Assembly: GCA_050183765.1 (NCBI GenBank)
Contig: JBFXAZ010000026.1
Coordinates: forward strand, 1-53,796
Direction: 5' to 3'
Source of the DNA: JAFAZJ01 sp050183765
Lineage (GTDB): Bacteria > Pseudomonadota > Alphaproteobacteria > Reyranellales > Reyranellaceae
Length of the DNA stretch: 53,796 nucleotides
Positions 15,362 through 24,948 of this stretch are shown piece by piece. The stretch's first letter is position 1. Each line of letters begins with the position of its first letter. The notes below the pieces were generated by a model that saw only the letters and a list, made by a program, of their open reading frames with translations, made no database searches and was not told where the DNA came from. The translations under genes and the position numbers were made by a program.

Positions 15362-17941
15362 CTAGTAGGTCTCGCCGGTACCCGTCAAGGATGGGCGGCC
15401 CGGCGGCGGCGGGCGCGGGGCGATGTCGCCCTGGGTGGTGGCCGGCTCGACCGGGCGCAAGGCGCCGTCGGCGCCCATCGCGGGTGGCGCCACGCCGCCC
15501 GGCGGCGCGAGCGAAACCACGTCGCTGTCGGCGTCGGGCGTCGGCAGCGGCGAGCCCGGCAGGCGGAACGGGTTGACGCCGTCGAGCACCTGGTAGTCGC
15601 CCTCGACCGGCTCGGTGCCGGGCTTGAAGCCCTCCCAGATCGAGCCCGGCTCGGCGCCGTAGACGCGCTGGCCGCTGTAAGGGTTCACGCGCACCATGCG
15701 CAGGCCTGGCGGCACGCGGAAGGGCGTCGGCGTCTTGTCCTTCAGCAGCACCTTGGCGAGCTGCTCGAAAATCGGCAGCGCCGTGCCGCCGCCGGTCTCG
15801 CCGTGGCCCAGGGTGCGCGGCTCGTCGAAGCCGACATAGACGCCGATGACGATGTCCGGCGTCATGCCGATGAACCACACGTCCTTGGCGTCGTTGGTGG
15901 TGCCGGTCTTGCCGGCGATCGGCCGGCCCATCGCCGCCAGCCGCGCGGCGGTGCCGCGCGTGGTGACACCGGTCATCATGTTCACGACCTGATAGGTCAG
16001 CGCCGGATCCATGAACGGCTTGCGCCGGTCGACGATCGAGGGGATCGCGTCTTCCCTGGGCAGGCCGTCGACGGCGCAGCCGTCGCAGGTCCGCGGATCG
16101 TGCCGGAAGACGGTGCGGCCGTTGCGGTCCTGCACGCGGTCGATCAGGCTGGGCGTGATGCGCTTGGCACCATTGCCCAGCATGGCGTAGCCCATGGTCA
16201 TGCGCAGCAGCGTGGTCTCGCCGGCGCCCAGCGACAGCGGCAGGTAGCGCCGCATGTTGTCGTCGACGCCGAAGTCGTGCGCGATCTTGGCCACCTTGTC
16301 CATGCCGACGAACTTGGCCATGCGCACGGTCATCAGGTTGCGCGATTGCTCCAGGCCGCGGCGCACCGTGGTGGGGCCGAGGAAATCGCCGCCGTAGTTC
16401 TGCGGCCGCCACACCGGCTGGTTGGGCCCGGGCTGGATCTCGATCGGCGCGTCGAGCACCAGGGTCGAGGGCGTCAGCCCGGCCTGCATGGCGGCGAGGT
16501 AGACGAAGGGCTTGAACGAGGAGCCGGGCTGGCGCTGCGCCTGGGTGGCGCGGTTGTACTGGCTGCGCAGATAGCTCCAGCCGCCCGACATGGCGAGGAT
16601 GCGGCCGGTCTTGACGTCCATCACCAGGAGCGCGCCGTCGACATTGGGGATCTGGCGAAGGCCGTAGACCTGCGGCTTGCCCGGCTTGGGCGCATCGTGC
16701 GGCTCGACCGCGATGATGTCGCCGGGATGCACGACGTCGGTCCAGCGCTGCGACAGCCAGCCGACGCCCTGGTTGGGCAGGGTCTTGCCGCGCGGGCTGC
16801 CCTTGTCGCGCTGCAGGACGCCCTCGCCGTCGAGCGTGCCGACCTGCACGACGTTCTTCTCGATGCCCAGCACGACGGCCGGCCGCCAGTTCGGCGGACC
16901 GGTGAACGGGCGATCCTTGAGGTGCTTCTTCAGGCGCTGCTGCCAGTCGTCGACGCTGTCCAGCTTCGCGGTGGCGCCGCGCCAGCCGTGCTTTCGGTCA
17001 TAGGCGATCAGGCCGTCGCGCAGGGCCTGGTCGGCGAGCTTCTGGACCTCGAAGTCGAGCGTCGTGCGCACGGTGAGGCCGCCTTCGTAGAGCCCCTTGT
17101 CGCCGTACGCGGCGAGCAGGTTGCGCCGCACCTCCTCGGTGAAGAACTCCGAGGAGACGAATTCCGGCTCGGCGCGGCGGCGCAGGCTGAGCTTCTCCTG
17201 CAACGCCGTGTCGCGTTCGGCCGCGGTGATGTAGCCGTCCTCGAACATGCGGTGCAGCACATAGTCGCGCCTGGCCTTCGCCTCGGCCGGATTGCGCCGG
17301 ATGCTGTAGCGGTTGGGCGCCTTGGGCAGCGCGGCGAGATAGGCGGTCTCGCCCAGGCTGAGCTCGTCGAGCGACTTGTCGAAATAGTTCAGCGCCGCGG
17401 CGGCGACGCCGTAATTGCCGCCGCCGAGATAGATCTCGTTGAGATAGAGCTCGAGGATGCGCTGCTTGCTGAAGGCGTTCTCGATGCGGAAAGCGAGGAT
17501 GGCCTCGCGGATCTTGCGCGACAGCGAGGCCTCGGAGCCGACCAGGAAGTTCTTGGCCACCTGCTGGGTGATGCTCGAGGCGCCCTCGGGCCGCCTGCCC
17601 TGCCCCAGGTGCTGCAGGTTGGCGATGACCGCGCGGCCGACGCCGATGGGATCGACGCCCCAGTGGCGGAAGAAGCGCTGGTCCTCGGCGGCGACGAAGG
17701 CCAGGATCACGCGCTTGGGCATCTGGGCCGCCGGCACGAAGACCCGCTTCTCGCGCGCGTACTCGGCCAGCAGCTTGCCGTCGGCGGTATAGAGGCGCGT
17801 GGTCGTCGGCGGCTGATAGTTGATCAGCTGCTTGTGGTCGGGCAGGCCCGGCGCGAAATGCCAGTAGATCGCAAACGCGCCGCCCACGACGCAGACGATG
17901 GCTGCGAAGCAGGCGTACATCATCCAGCGGATCAGCCACAC
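15362..17941 (-). CDS. mrcA: Penicillin-binding protein 1A (bifunctional)
   Basis: An 859-residue class A PBP that polymerises and cross-links peptidoglycan. One membrane anchor is at residues 8-28. The glycosyltransferase domain (about 45-230) carries AAEDQRFFRHWG (catalytic Glu86) and SITQQVAKNFL. An OB-like insertion follows around 300-420. The transpeptidase has SSFKPF (Ser474, Lys477), SRN and GKTGTTND (Lys678). The C-terminal 60 residues are Pro-rich and disordered. The start is GTG 17941, with AGAGG upstream. Its place between the amidase and prfB is typical of alphaproteobacteria. The amidase gene upstream on the same strand suggests shared expression of wall-growth and wall-cutting enzymes. 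Confidence 0.96.
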   Translation of the reverse strand: MWLIRWMMYACFAAIVCVVGGAFAIYWHFAPGLPDHKQLINYQPPTTTRLYTADGKLLAEYAREKRVFVPAAQMPKRVILAFVAAEDQRFFRHWGVDPIGVGRAVIANLQHLGQGRRPEGASSITQQVAKNFLVGSEASLSRKIREAILAFRIENAFSKQRILELYLNEIYLGGGNYGVAAAALNYFDKSLDELSLGETAYLAALPKAPNRYSIRRNPAEAKARRDYVLHRMFEDGYITAAERDTALQEKLSLRRRAEPEFVSSEFFTEEVRRNLLAAYGDKGLYEGGLTVRTTLDFEVQKLADQALRDGLIAYDRKHGWRGATAKLDSVDDWQQRLKKHLKDRPFTGPPNWRPAVVLGIEKNVVQVGTLDGEGVLQRDKGSPRGKTLPNQGVGWLSQRWTDVVHPGDIIAVEPHDAPKPGKPQVYGLRQIPNVDGALLVMDVKTGRILAMSGGWSYLRSQYNRATQAQRQPGSSFKPFVYLAAMQAGLTPSTLVLDAPIEIQPGPNQPVWRPQNYGGDFLGPTTVRRGLEQSRNLMTVRMAKFVGMDKVAKIAHDFGVDDNMRRYLPLSLGAGETTLLRMTMGYAMLGNGAKRITPSLIDRVQDRNGRTVFRHDPRTCDGCAVDGLPREDAIPSIVDRRKPFMDPALTYQVVNMMTGVTTRGTAARLAAMGRPIAGKTGTTNDAKDVWFIGMTPDIVIGVYVGFDEPRTLGHGETGGGTALPIFEQLAKVLLKDKTPTPFRVPPGLRMVRVNPYSGQRVYGAEPGSIWEGFKPGTEPVEGDYQVLDGVNPFRLPGSPLPTPDADSDVVSLAPPGGVAPPAMGADGALRPVEPATTQGDIAPRPPPPGRPSLTGTGETY

Positions 17942-18075
17942 GATCGAACGGCCTCTGAAGCTCCAGGGCGCGGGCGGCGCGCCCGCCCGACGGACTCATT
18001 CGCGACTCACCTACGCGCTTGACGACGCCCAGGCAATCGCACGGTTGCGCACGCACTGTGATTAAGGCGCGGGGA

Positions 18076-18936
18076 CTAAGCCTTTTTGACGGCGGGTCGG
18101 GGGCCCGGACGCGTCGGCTGGGTGCTGAAATAGCGATCAGCCGCGGCGGCGATGGCGCGCGCGAGCCGGCGCTGATGCGTCCTGTTGAGCAGCAGGCGCT
18201 CGTCGGCGCGGTTCGACAGGTAGCCCATCTCGAGCAGGATCGCCGGCACGTCGGGCGCGGTCAGCACGGCGAAGCCGGCGTAGCGATGGCCGCGCGGCAG
18301 GGTGGCGACGCCGTGGCGGTGCAGCGAGTCGACCATGATGCCGGCGAAGCTGCGCGACTGGTTGATGGTGCCGCGCTGGGTCAACTCGATCAGCACGCTG
18401 GCGACGTCGCCGGACTGCCGGCGCAGATCGACCCCGGCGACCACGTCGGCCTTGTTCTCCTTGGCCGCCAGCGCCGCCGCCTCGCGGTCGCTGGCGCCTT
18501 CGGAAAGCGTGTAGACCGTGGCACCGCGCACCGAGCGGTCGGGATGCGCATCGGCGTGCAGCGAGATGAACAGGTCGGCCTTGGCCGCGCGGGCGCGCGC
18601 CACCCGGTCACGCAGCGGAACGAAAATGTCGCCGCGCCGCGTGAGTGCGACGCGATAGCGGCGCGTGGCCGCGAGCTCGCGCTCCAGCTGGCGCGCGACG
18701 GCATAAACGACCGTCTTCTCGTGCGTGCCCGAGGCACCCGTCGTGCCCGGATCGGCACCGCCGTGGCCCGGATCGAGCGCGATGACCTTGAGGCGGGGCG
18801 CCGACTTATGGGCGGGCTTGGGTCTGGCCGATGGCGCGGCACGCTTGCTGCGGGCAAACGCCGGCATGGCCAGGGCGATCGACCCGCCCATCAATATGCC
18901 GAGCGCCAGGCGACGCTTCAGTCTCGACTCTCCCAT
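18076..18936 (-). CDS. amiC: N-acetylmuramoyl-L-alanine amidase (AmiC-type)
   Basis: A 286-residue periplasmic Zn amidase (Amidase_3) that removes stem peptides from glycan strands during daughter-cell separation. The N-terminus is a signal (LALGILMGGSIALAMPAFA). The catalytic domain starts near 49 with VIALDPGHGGADPG (Zn ligand His58), then Glu73 (THEKTVV), His127 (ISLHADAHP) and LLEMGYLSNRADE with the catalytic Glu. There is no AMIN targeting domain, so it is a short form. The ATG lies at the edge of an A+T-rich promoter stretch shared with rne. The PBP1A gene is next downstream on the same strand. The symbol follows the family rather than a proven orthologue. Confidence 0.93.
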   Translation of the reverse strand: MGESRLKRRLALGILMGGSIALAMPAFARSKRAAPSARPKPAHKSAPRLKVIALDPGHGGADPGTTGASGTHEKTVVYAVARQLERELAATRRYRVALTRRGDIFVPLRDRVARARAAKADLFISLHADAHPDRSVRGATVYTLSEGASDREAAALAAKENKADVVAGVDLRRQSGDVASVLIELTQRGTINQSRSFAGIMVDSLHRHGVATLPRGHRYAGFAVLTAPDVPAILLEMGYLSNRADERLLLNRTHQRRLARAIAAAADRYFSTQPTRPGPRPAVKKA

Positions 18937-19408
18937 GACGGATTCTTAGGAAAAATTTCTATTATAATCAATAGTCTATTTATATATCTTCATCTTCTAG
19001 TGGATCAAACTGAGCGGACCTCCCAGAGATTGTATTGTGGAAATGCCACGGGCGAGCGTATGGTGAATCCGCGAACAGTCGTCGTCAGTCGGGCGGTCCC
19101 CAGGGGCCGGTCGGCGGCATCGGCGGTCCGGCGCTGGAACACCTAGTCGCTTTCACGCGATGGGTGGTGGTCGATGCGATCACGCGGCGCCCTAGTCAGG
19201 ACCATCGGCGTCATGGTGATGGCGGCTTCAACGAAACCCCGGGGCCGGCGCAGCTTTTGTCGTCTCGGGGCATCGTGAGACTCCTTGTCCTGGCGTCTGA
19301 CGCCGTTCGACAGGTCGACGACACGATGCCTGCCGGCTCCGCTCTAGGCGACGGACGTCCGCCTGACCGTTCGCACAGGTGGTCCACGCTCCGTCGCGGA
19401 GCAGGGCG
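18937..19408. promoter_or_regulatory. Divergent promoter region and long rne leader
   Basis: The sharply A+T-rich segment 18950-18990 contains CTATTATAATCAATAG, which offers a TATAAT on both strands (plus 18963-18968; minus 18966-18961), so it probably serves both the amidase and rne. The -35 elements are weak. From there to the rne start runs about 430 nt without a credible gene. It ends in a 6-bp hairpin GCTCCG-tcg-CGGAGC (19388-19402) that contains the GGAG ribosome-binding site of rne. A long leader is known to mediate RNase E autoregulation in E. coli. Confidence 0.5.
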
Positions 19409-22237
19409 ATGGTCAAGCGTATGCTTGTCGACGCCACGCACCCGGAGGAAACCCGGGTCGTCGTGGTCGACGGAACCAAGCTGGATGAGTTCGATTTCGA
19501 AGCAGCGTCACGCAAGCCCCTGAAGGGCAACATATATCTCGCCAAGGTCGTGCGCATCGAGCCGTCGTTGCAGGCGGCCTTCGTGGAATACGGCGGCAAC
19601 CGCCACGGCTTCCTGGCCTTCAACGAAATCCACCCCGACTACTACCAGATCCCGATCGCCGATCGCGAACGGCTGCTGGCCGAGCAGGCCCAACGCGGGC
19701 AGCGCCACGACGACGACGAGGACGATCGCCGCTCGCGCCGACGCAACCGTGTCGATCGCAGCGACATCGAGGACGCCGACGAGCAGCGCGCCCTGCTCTC
19801 CGGTGCCCAGCCGAGCGAAACGGCGGAGCCCGTCGAAGCGACCGAAGCGGCCGAGACGAACCTGGCCGAAACCGACGGCGCCGATGTCGGCATCATCGGC
19901 GCCCCGGAGGCGACCGCGCCACTGCCCGAACCGGAAGCCGAGCCCGCCCCCGTCCCGGCAGCGATAGAGGCCGCGCCGCAGTCCGCCCCGTCCGACGAGG
20001 TCGCCGCGGAGCCGACGCCCGAGCCGGCCACCGGCGCGATTCCCGCCTCGGTGGCGACCGACGCCATCACCGGTCCGGCTTTCGAGGACGACAAGCCGGC
20101 AGAGGCCGAGGAACCCGCGCCCGAGACCATCGACGCCGGCGAAGGCAGCGAGCCGATCGAGGCAGCGACCAACGGCGACGCGGCGGTCGACCCGGCGGAT
20201 GCGCCGCAGCCGGAGATCCCGGTCGAGGTCCTGGGCGGCGACGATTACGAGCCGCGTCCGCGCCGCTCGCCGCCGCCGCGCCAGTACAAGATCCAGGAAG
20301 TCATCAAGCGCCGGCAGATCCTGCTGGTCCAGGTCGTCAAGGAAGAGCGCGGCAACAAGGGCGCGGCCCTGACGACCTACCTGTCGCTCGCCGGCCGCTA
20401 CGCCGTGCTGATGCCCAACGCCGGCCGCGGCGGCGGGATTTCCCGCAAGATCACCAACGCCGCCGACCGCAAGCGCATGAAGGAGATGCTGGCCGAGCTC
20501 GACGTGCCGCAGGGCATGGGCGTGATCCTGCGCACCGCCGGCCTGGAGCGCTCCAAGCCCGAGGTGCGGCGCGACTACGACTACCTGATGCGCCTGTGGG
20601 ACAGCATCCGCGAGCTGACGTTGAAGTCGACGGCGCCGGCGCTGATCTACGAGGAAGGCGACATCATCAAGCGCTCGATCCGCGACCTCTACAACTCCGA
20701 CATCGAGGAGATCTGGGTCGAGGGCGACGAGGGCTTCAACCTGGCGCAGGATTTCATGCGCCAGCTGATCCCCTCGCAGGCCGGGCGCATCAAGCTCTAC
20801 GACGAATCCATCCCGCTGTTCCATCGCTACCAGGTCGAGGCGGCGCTCGACGCCATGCATTCGCCCTCGGTGCAGCTGAGGACCGGCGCCTACATCGTCA
20901 TCAACCCGACCGAGGCGCTGGTCGCCATCGACGTCAACTCGGGCCGCGCCACCAAGGAGCGCAACATCGAGGAGACGGCGCTGCGCACCAACCTGGAGGC
21001 GGCGGAGGAGATCGCCCGCCAGGTGCGGTTGCGCGACCTCGCCGGCCTGGTGGTGATCGACTTCATCGACATGGAGGAGTCCAAGCACCAGCAGCAGGTC
21101 GAGCGCCGGCTGAAGGAGGCGATGCGCTCGGACCGGGCGCGCATCCAGATCGGCCGCATCTCGCCCTTCGGCCTGCTCGAGCTGTCGCGCCAGCGCCTAC
21201 GGCCCAGCCTGCTGGAGAACTCCACCGAGGTCTGCCCGCATTGCGAGGGCACCGGCCGCATCCGCTCGGTCGAATCGACGGCGCTGCACGTGCTGCGCGG
21301 CATCGAGGAGGAAGGCATCCGCCGCCGCGCCAGCGAGATCGTCGTCAGCGTGCCGACGCCGGTGGCGCTCTACATCCTCAATCACAAGCGCGCCAACATC
21401 GCCGAGACCGAGGAGCGGTACGGCCTGCATGTGCTGATCGTCGGCGACGACGAGCTGATCCCGCCGAACTACGACATCGAGCGCACCCGCGCGCGCGCCG
21501 CCGGCGAGCTGCCGCAGGCGCAGGGCCGCGTCACCGCCTCGGCGGCCTACGACGAGTACGAGGACGTGCCCGAGGGCGAGGACGCCGATGTCGCCATCGC
21601 GGCCGATGGCGGCGAAGGCGACGAGGACGACGGCGGCCGCCGTCGTCCTCGTCGCCGCCGCCGCCGGCGCAGCGGTCGGCGCGAGGAGCAGAACGGCGAG
21701 CCGATGGCCGCTTCGCCCGACGACGCCGAGCCCGAGGGCGCACATGCCGCGCCGCCGGCCAATGGCGAGGACCGCGGCGAGCCGGTCGAAGCCGGCACCG
21801 AGGAGGTCGATGGCGTGCGGGCCGATGATGGCGGTCCTGACGACGGCAGCGACGATCATCGCCGCCGTCGCCGCGGCCGTCGCGGTGGACGCGGCCGACG
21901 TCGCGAGCGCGAGGACGGCGAGCAGGTCGACGAAGCGCATGCCGGCGCGCCGCCGGCCGAAACCGAGGACGAGCCGGCCACGCCCTTCGTGCCGGTCCCC
22001 GTGGAAGCGCAGCCCGAGGCACCGCAGCCGATCATCGTCACCGCGCCGCCGGTGAGCGAGACGCCGCCGGTCAACGGCGAGATCGCCGCCGCGACGCCGA
22101 CGCCCTCGATCGTCCCCGAGCCGCCGGCCACGCCCGAGCCCGAGCCGCCGCCGGCTCCGATGATCCCGGCGACCTCGGTCGAGGCGCCGCCGGACAAGCC
22201 CAAGCGCGGCTGGTGGTCCCGGATGACCGGCGGCTGA
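19409..22237 (+). CDS. rne: Ribonuclease E (RNase E/G family)
   Basis: A 942-residue endoribonuclease, the scaffold of the RNA degradosome. The S1 domain is split: residues 36-85 and 291-340 flank a roughly 200-residue acidic, Pro/Ala-rich insertion, a feature of alphaproteobacterial RNase E. Catalytic Asp residues are in AIDVNSGR (about 505-512) and VIDFIDM. The zinc-link is CPHCEGTG (about 609). The C-terminal part is disordered, with Arg-rich RNA-binding patches near 744 and 818, and ends in KRGWWSRMTGG, matching the conserved end of alphaproteobacterial homologues. The start MVKRMLVDATHPEE is standard; its ribosome-binding site is caught in a hairpin. The long leader suggests autoregulation. 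Confidence 0.96.
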   Translation: MVKRMLVDATHPEETRVVVVDGTKLDEFDFEAASRKPLKGNIYLAKVVRIEPSLQAAFVEYGGNRHGFLAFNEIHPDYYQIPIADRERLLAEQAQRGQRHDDDEDDRRSRRRNRVDRSDIEDADEQRALLSGAQPSETAEPVEATEAAETNLAETDGADVGIIGAPEATAPLPEPEAEPAPVPAAIEAAPQSAPSDEVAAEPTPEPATGAIPASVATDAITGPAFEDDKPAEAEEPAPETIDAGEGSEPIEAATNGDAAVDPADAPQPEIPVEVLGGDDYEPRPRRSPPPRQYKIQEVIKRRQILLVQVVKEERGNKGAALTTYLSLAGRYAVLMPNAGRGGGISRKITNAADRKRMKEMLAELDVPQGMGVILRTAGLERSKPEVRRDYDYLMRLWDSIRELTLKSTAPALIYEEGDIIKRSIRDLYNSDIEEIWVEGDEGFNLAQDFMRQLIPSQAGRIKLYDESIPLFHRYQVEAALDAMHSPSVQLRTGAYIVINPTEALVAIDVNSGRATKERNIEETALRTNLEAAEEIARQVRLRDLAGLVVIDFIDMEESKHQQQVERRLKEAMRSDRARIQIGRISPFGLLELSRQRLRPSLLENSTEVCPHCEGTGRIRSVESTALHVLRGIEEEGIRRRASEIVVSVPTPVALYILNHKRANIAETEERYGLHVLIVGDDELIPPNYDIERTRARAAGELPQAQGRVTASAAYDEYEDVPEGEDADVAIAADGGEGDEDDGGRRRPRRRRRRRSGRREEQNGEPMAASPDDAEPEGAHAAPPANGEDRGEPVEAGTEEVDGVRADDGGPDDGSDDHRRRRRGRRGGRGRRREREDGEQVDEAHAGAPPAETEDEPATPFVPVPVEAQPEAPQPIIVTAPPVSETPPVNGEIAAATPTPSIVPEPPATPEPEPPPAPMIPATSVEAPPDKPKRGWWSRMTGG

Positions 22238-22255
22238 TCGCGCCGCGGGTCTGGG

Positions 22256-22663
22256 CTACGCGTTGGGCGATTCGAAATTCAGCTCGACGCCGACGCCGTC
22301 CGGATCGAACAGGAAGAGCTGCGCCGCGCCGGTGCGCGGGATGATGTTCTCGCGGAACTCCACGCCCTTGTCGCGCAGGTGCCGGCGCATCGCGTCGAAG
22401 CCGGTGGCGGCGAAGGCGATGTGGTCGAGCCGGCCGGTGTCTTCCATCTTCACGCCCGCCGGCCTGACCTTGACCCCCGGCCTGGCCTGGCGCGGCCCGA
22501 GCAGATGCACCGTCGGCACGCCGCCCGAGTAGAGCCAGTAGCCGGGGAAGCCCAGCGGCGGCCGGTCGCCGTCTTCCAGCCCCAGCACGTCGATATAGAA
22601 TTGCTTCGTCGCCTCGAGATCGACCGGCTCGATGGTGTAGTGCTGCAGCAGTCCAAGGCCCAT
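22256..22663 (-). CDS. VOC-family (glyoxalase-like) protein
   Basis: A 135-residue vicinal-oxygen-chelate protein: one polypeptide of two beta-alpha-beta-beta-beta modules. Candidate metal ligands are His8 (LLQHYTI), His81 (RLDHIAFAA) and Glu127 (GVELNFES). Members include glyoxalase I, dioxygenases and methylmalonyl-CoA epimerase; the short length and LDHIAFA motif do not decide between them. It is the last gene of a minus-strand run with acyl-CoA dehydrogenase genes, 11 bp after the previous stop, so a role in the same acyl-CoA or aromatic catabolic route is likely. Confidence 0.85.
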   Translation of the reverse strand: MGLGLLQHYTIEPVDLEATKQFYIDVLGLEDGDRPPLGFPGYWLYSGGVPTVHLLGPRQARPGVKVRPAGVKMEDTGRLDHIAFAATGFDAMRRHLRDKGVEFRENIIPRTGAAQLFLFDPDGVGVELNFESPNA

Positions 22664-22674
22664 GGCGCGCCTCC

Positions 22675-23865
22675 CTAGGCGAAGGTCAGATCGGGCTCAC
22701 CGCCCATCAGGTAGAAGCCGACATTCTCCAGATGCGCCAGGCGCCCCTGCACCTGCTGCGTCACCGTGTTGAGGTCGCGGAAGCGCCGCTCGTAGGGGTT
22801 GTCGGCGAAGATCGCGGTGGCGCCGGCGGCGTGATAGACGAAGTGCGAGACCTCGCGCGCCTGCTGGATGGCGTAGGTCGTCGCCATGCGCAGCTGCATG
22901 CGCTGCGGCACGGTGAAGGTGCCGCTGCGCTGCACGTCGGCCCAGATCTCGCGCACGCTCTGCAGCAGCAGCGCGCGGGCCGACTGCAGCTTCGCCTCCG
23001 ACTGGCCGGTCCCGAGCTGCACCACGTTGTTGTCGCGGATCGGGCTCTTGACGCCGCGCGGATACTTGTCGCGCGCGAAGGTCATGAAGGTGTCGAGCAT
23101 GGTGCGCGCCGTGCCCAGCGCGACGCCGGAGAAGCCGATGGCGTAGAGGAACATCGCCGACATGCGATACAGCGGCCCGCTCTCGCGCCGTTCGCGCGTG
23201 TAGTCGCGCGTGATCGAATGGTCGGTGCGCACGTAGTGGTCCTCGAGCGCGAACTGGTCGCTCGCCGTGCCGCGCAGGCCGATCACGTTCCAGATGTCGG
23301 TCCAGCGCACCTCGCCGGCCGGCACGAGAAAGACGCGCATGAGCTGCTGCCCGTTGGAGTCGCGGATGGGCGAGCCGTCGGCGGCGAACAGCGGGCAGTC
23401 GGCACCCAACCAGGTCGCGTGCCGGCCGCCCGAGGCGAAGGACCACGCGCCGGTGACGCGATAGCCGTCGGGCCCGTCGGCCACCGCCTTGACCTTCGGT
23501 CCCGGTCCCCAGGCCAGCACCGAATCGGCCGGCTCGAAGATCTCGCGCGCGACCTCTGGCGCAAGATAGGCCCCCGACATCGCGCAGCCATTGCCCTGGC
23601 ACAGGCACCAGGCGGTACTGGAATCGGCCATCGCGACGCGCTCGATCACGCGAAAGAAGGTCTCGGGATCGACCTCCTCGCCGTCGATCGAGCGCGGCAG
23701 CAGCATGCGGAACAGCCGCGCCTGATGCATCGCCTGCAGCACCTCGGGCACGATGCGCCGCTCGGCCTCGATGCGCGTCGCCGCCGCCTCGATCTTCGGC
23801 GCCAGCGCCTCGGCCTGCTCGATGAGCTCGGTGCGCAATCGCCCGACGCCGGCGTGCATGTCCAT
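22675..23865 (-). CDS. Acyl-CoA dehydrogenase-fold flavoprotein (group D monooxygenase-like)
   Basis: A 396-residue protein with the acyl-CoA dehydrogenase fold. The N-terminal helices (ELIEQAEALAPKIEAAATRIEAERRIVPEVL), the central beta domain (GAWSFASGGRHATWLGADCPLF) and a C-terminal domain of the Acyl-CoA_dh_2 type resemble two-component flavin monooxygenases and DszC/HpaH-like enzymes more than beta-oxidation enzymes. No canonical YEGTSEIQ end is present. ATG 23865 has a strong GGGGAGG site; the frame continues upstream into the next gene. It is preceded by a true acyl-CoA dehydrogenase gene 14 bp away. If a monooxygenase, it would need reduced flavin from a reductase not seen here. Confidence 0.85.
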   Translation of the reverse strand: MDMHAGVGRLRTELIEQAEALAPKIEAAATRIEAERRIVPEVLQAMHQARLFRMLLPRSIDGEEVDPETFFRVIERVAMADSSTAWCLCQGNGCAMSGAYLAPEVAREIFEPADSVLAWGPGPKVKAVADGPDGYRVTGAWSFASGGRHATWLGADCPLFAADGSPIRDSNGQQLMRVFLVPAGEVRWTDIWNVIGLRGTASDQFALEDHYVRTDHSITRDYTRERRESGPLYRMSAMFLYAIGFSGVALGTARTMLDTFMTFARDKYPRGVKSPIRDNNVVQLGTGQSEAKLQSARALLLQSVREIWADVQRSGTFTVPQRMQLRMATTYAIQQAREVSHFVYHAAGATAIFADNPYERRFRDLNTVTQQVQGRLAHLENVGFYLMGGEPDLTFA

Positions 23866-23879
23866 GGCGACCTCCCCTC

Positions 23880-24926
23880 TTAGGCGGCGACCTTGCTTGC
23901 GGTCAGCGACGGCCACATCGCGTCGGGCCCCGCCTCGCACATCGCGCGGCCCAGCCTGGCGCCCCAGTACGACTCGCTGCCGTAGTCGCGGCGCCAGACC
24001 CACAGGCGGCGCGTGTAGTGGTGCAGGATGTGCTCGTAGGTGAAGCCCATCGCGCCCATCGACTGATGCGCGATGGCGCAGATCTTGTGCGCGGCGTCGC
24101 TCGCCTGGGTCTTGGCCGCCCAAATCGCGAATGAACCGTCGCCCTCCTCCGCGTCGCGCGCCGCGGTGCGCGCCGCCGCCGCGACCGCCGCGACATAGGT
24201 CGACAGCTCGGCCAGCATGTGCTGGATCGCCTGGAATGTGCTGATCGAACGGCCGAACTGCACGCGCTCCTTCGAGTACTGCGTGGTGATCGCCAGGACG
24301 CGATCGGCCGCGCCGCTCATCTGGTTGGTGCGCGCCAGCGCCGCCAGCTCCAGCGCCCGATCCGGCGTCACCTTCGTGGCCGCCGACGCGCTCGCCGCCG
24401 CATTGTCGAAAGTCACATCGTCGTAGGGCTCGCCGGTCTGGCCCTGCTTCGCCTCGATCTTCACCGCCGCCTTCGGCACGATCGCGACCTCGCCGGCGGC
24501 GACCACCACGATGTTCTCGCACACCGAGGCGAACGCCACGCGCCGGGCCTTGCCCGAGACCTTGCCGCCGGCGATGCGCAGCGGCGCGCCCGATTCGGAG
24601 ATCGCCAGCGCCAGCGGTCCGGACGGCGGCGTCAGGCCCGCTTCGCCGGCGATCATGGCGCCGAGACCGGTTTCGGCCAGCGGCAGCGGCACGGCGTTGC
24701 GGCCGGCCTCGCGCAGGACGGCCATCAGATCGCCGATGTTGCCGCCGGCGCCGCCGACGCTCTCCGGCACCGCCGCCCACGGCAGGCCGGTCTCCTCGAC
24801 CTGCTTCCACAGATCGGCCGGCCAGGTGCCCTTCTCGAAGGCATTGATGATCTCGCGCGTGGCCTGCTCGCTGAAGAGCCGCGAAGCGGTCTCCACGAAC
24901 ATGTCGCGGGTTTCGTTCTCGCTCAT
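23880..24926 (-). CDS. Acyl-CoA dehydrogenase, small subunit type
   Basis: A 348-residue, short acyl-CoA dehydrogenase. The N-terminal helical part ends near WAAVPESVGGAGG; the middle domain is reduced and diverged; the C-terminal helical domain has TTQYSKERVQFGRSISTFQAIQHMLAEL and GAMGFTYEHILHHYTRRLW. That T-x-E-H...H-Y-x-RR pattern is typical of subunits of heterotetrameric (alpha2-beta2) acyl-CoA dehydrogenases. The partner is probably the larger protein encoded upstream at 25059-26216. The 132-bp gap between them is filled by a palindromic repeat. Substrate unknown; such pairs often act on branched or ring-bearing acyl-CoAs. Confidence 0.88.
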   Translation of the reverse strand: MSENETRDMFVETASRLFSEQATREIINAFEKGTWPADLWKQVEETGLPWAAVPESVGGAGGNIGDLMAVLREAGRNAVPLPLAETGLGAMIAGEAGLTPPSGPLALAISESGAPLRIAGGKVSGKARRVAFASVCENIVVVAAGEVAIVPKAAVKIEAKQGQTGEPYDDVTFDNAAASASAATKVTPDRALELAALARTNQMSGAADRVLAITTQYSKERVQFGRSISTFQAIQHMLAELSTYVAAVAAAARTAARDAEEGDGSFAIWAAKTQASDAAHKICAIAHQSMGAMGFTYEHILHHYTRRLWVWRRDYGSESYWGARLGRAMCEAGPDAMWPSLTASKVAA

Positions 24927-24948
24927 CTCTTGGATCCCTTCACCCCGA

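Noticed and set aside
15299..18022. 907-codon plus-strand ORF opposite PBP1A
   Set aside because: PBP1A is certain from its motifs; the antisense product is compositionally odd and matches no family pattern.
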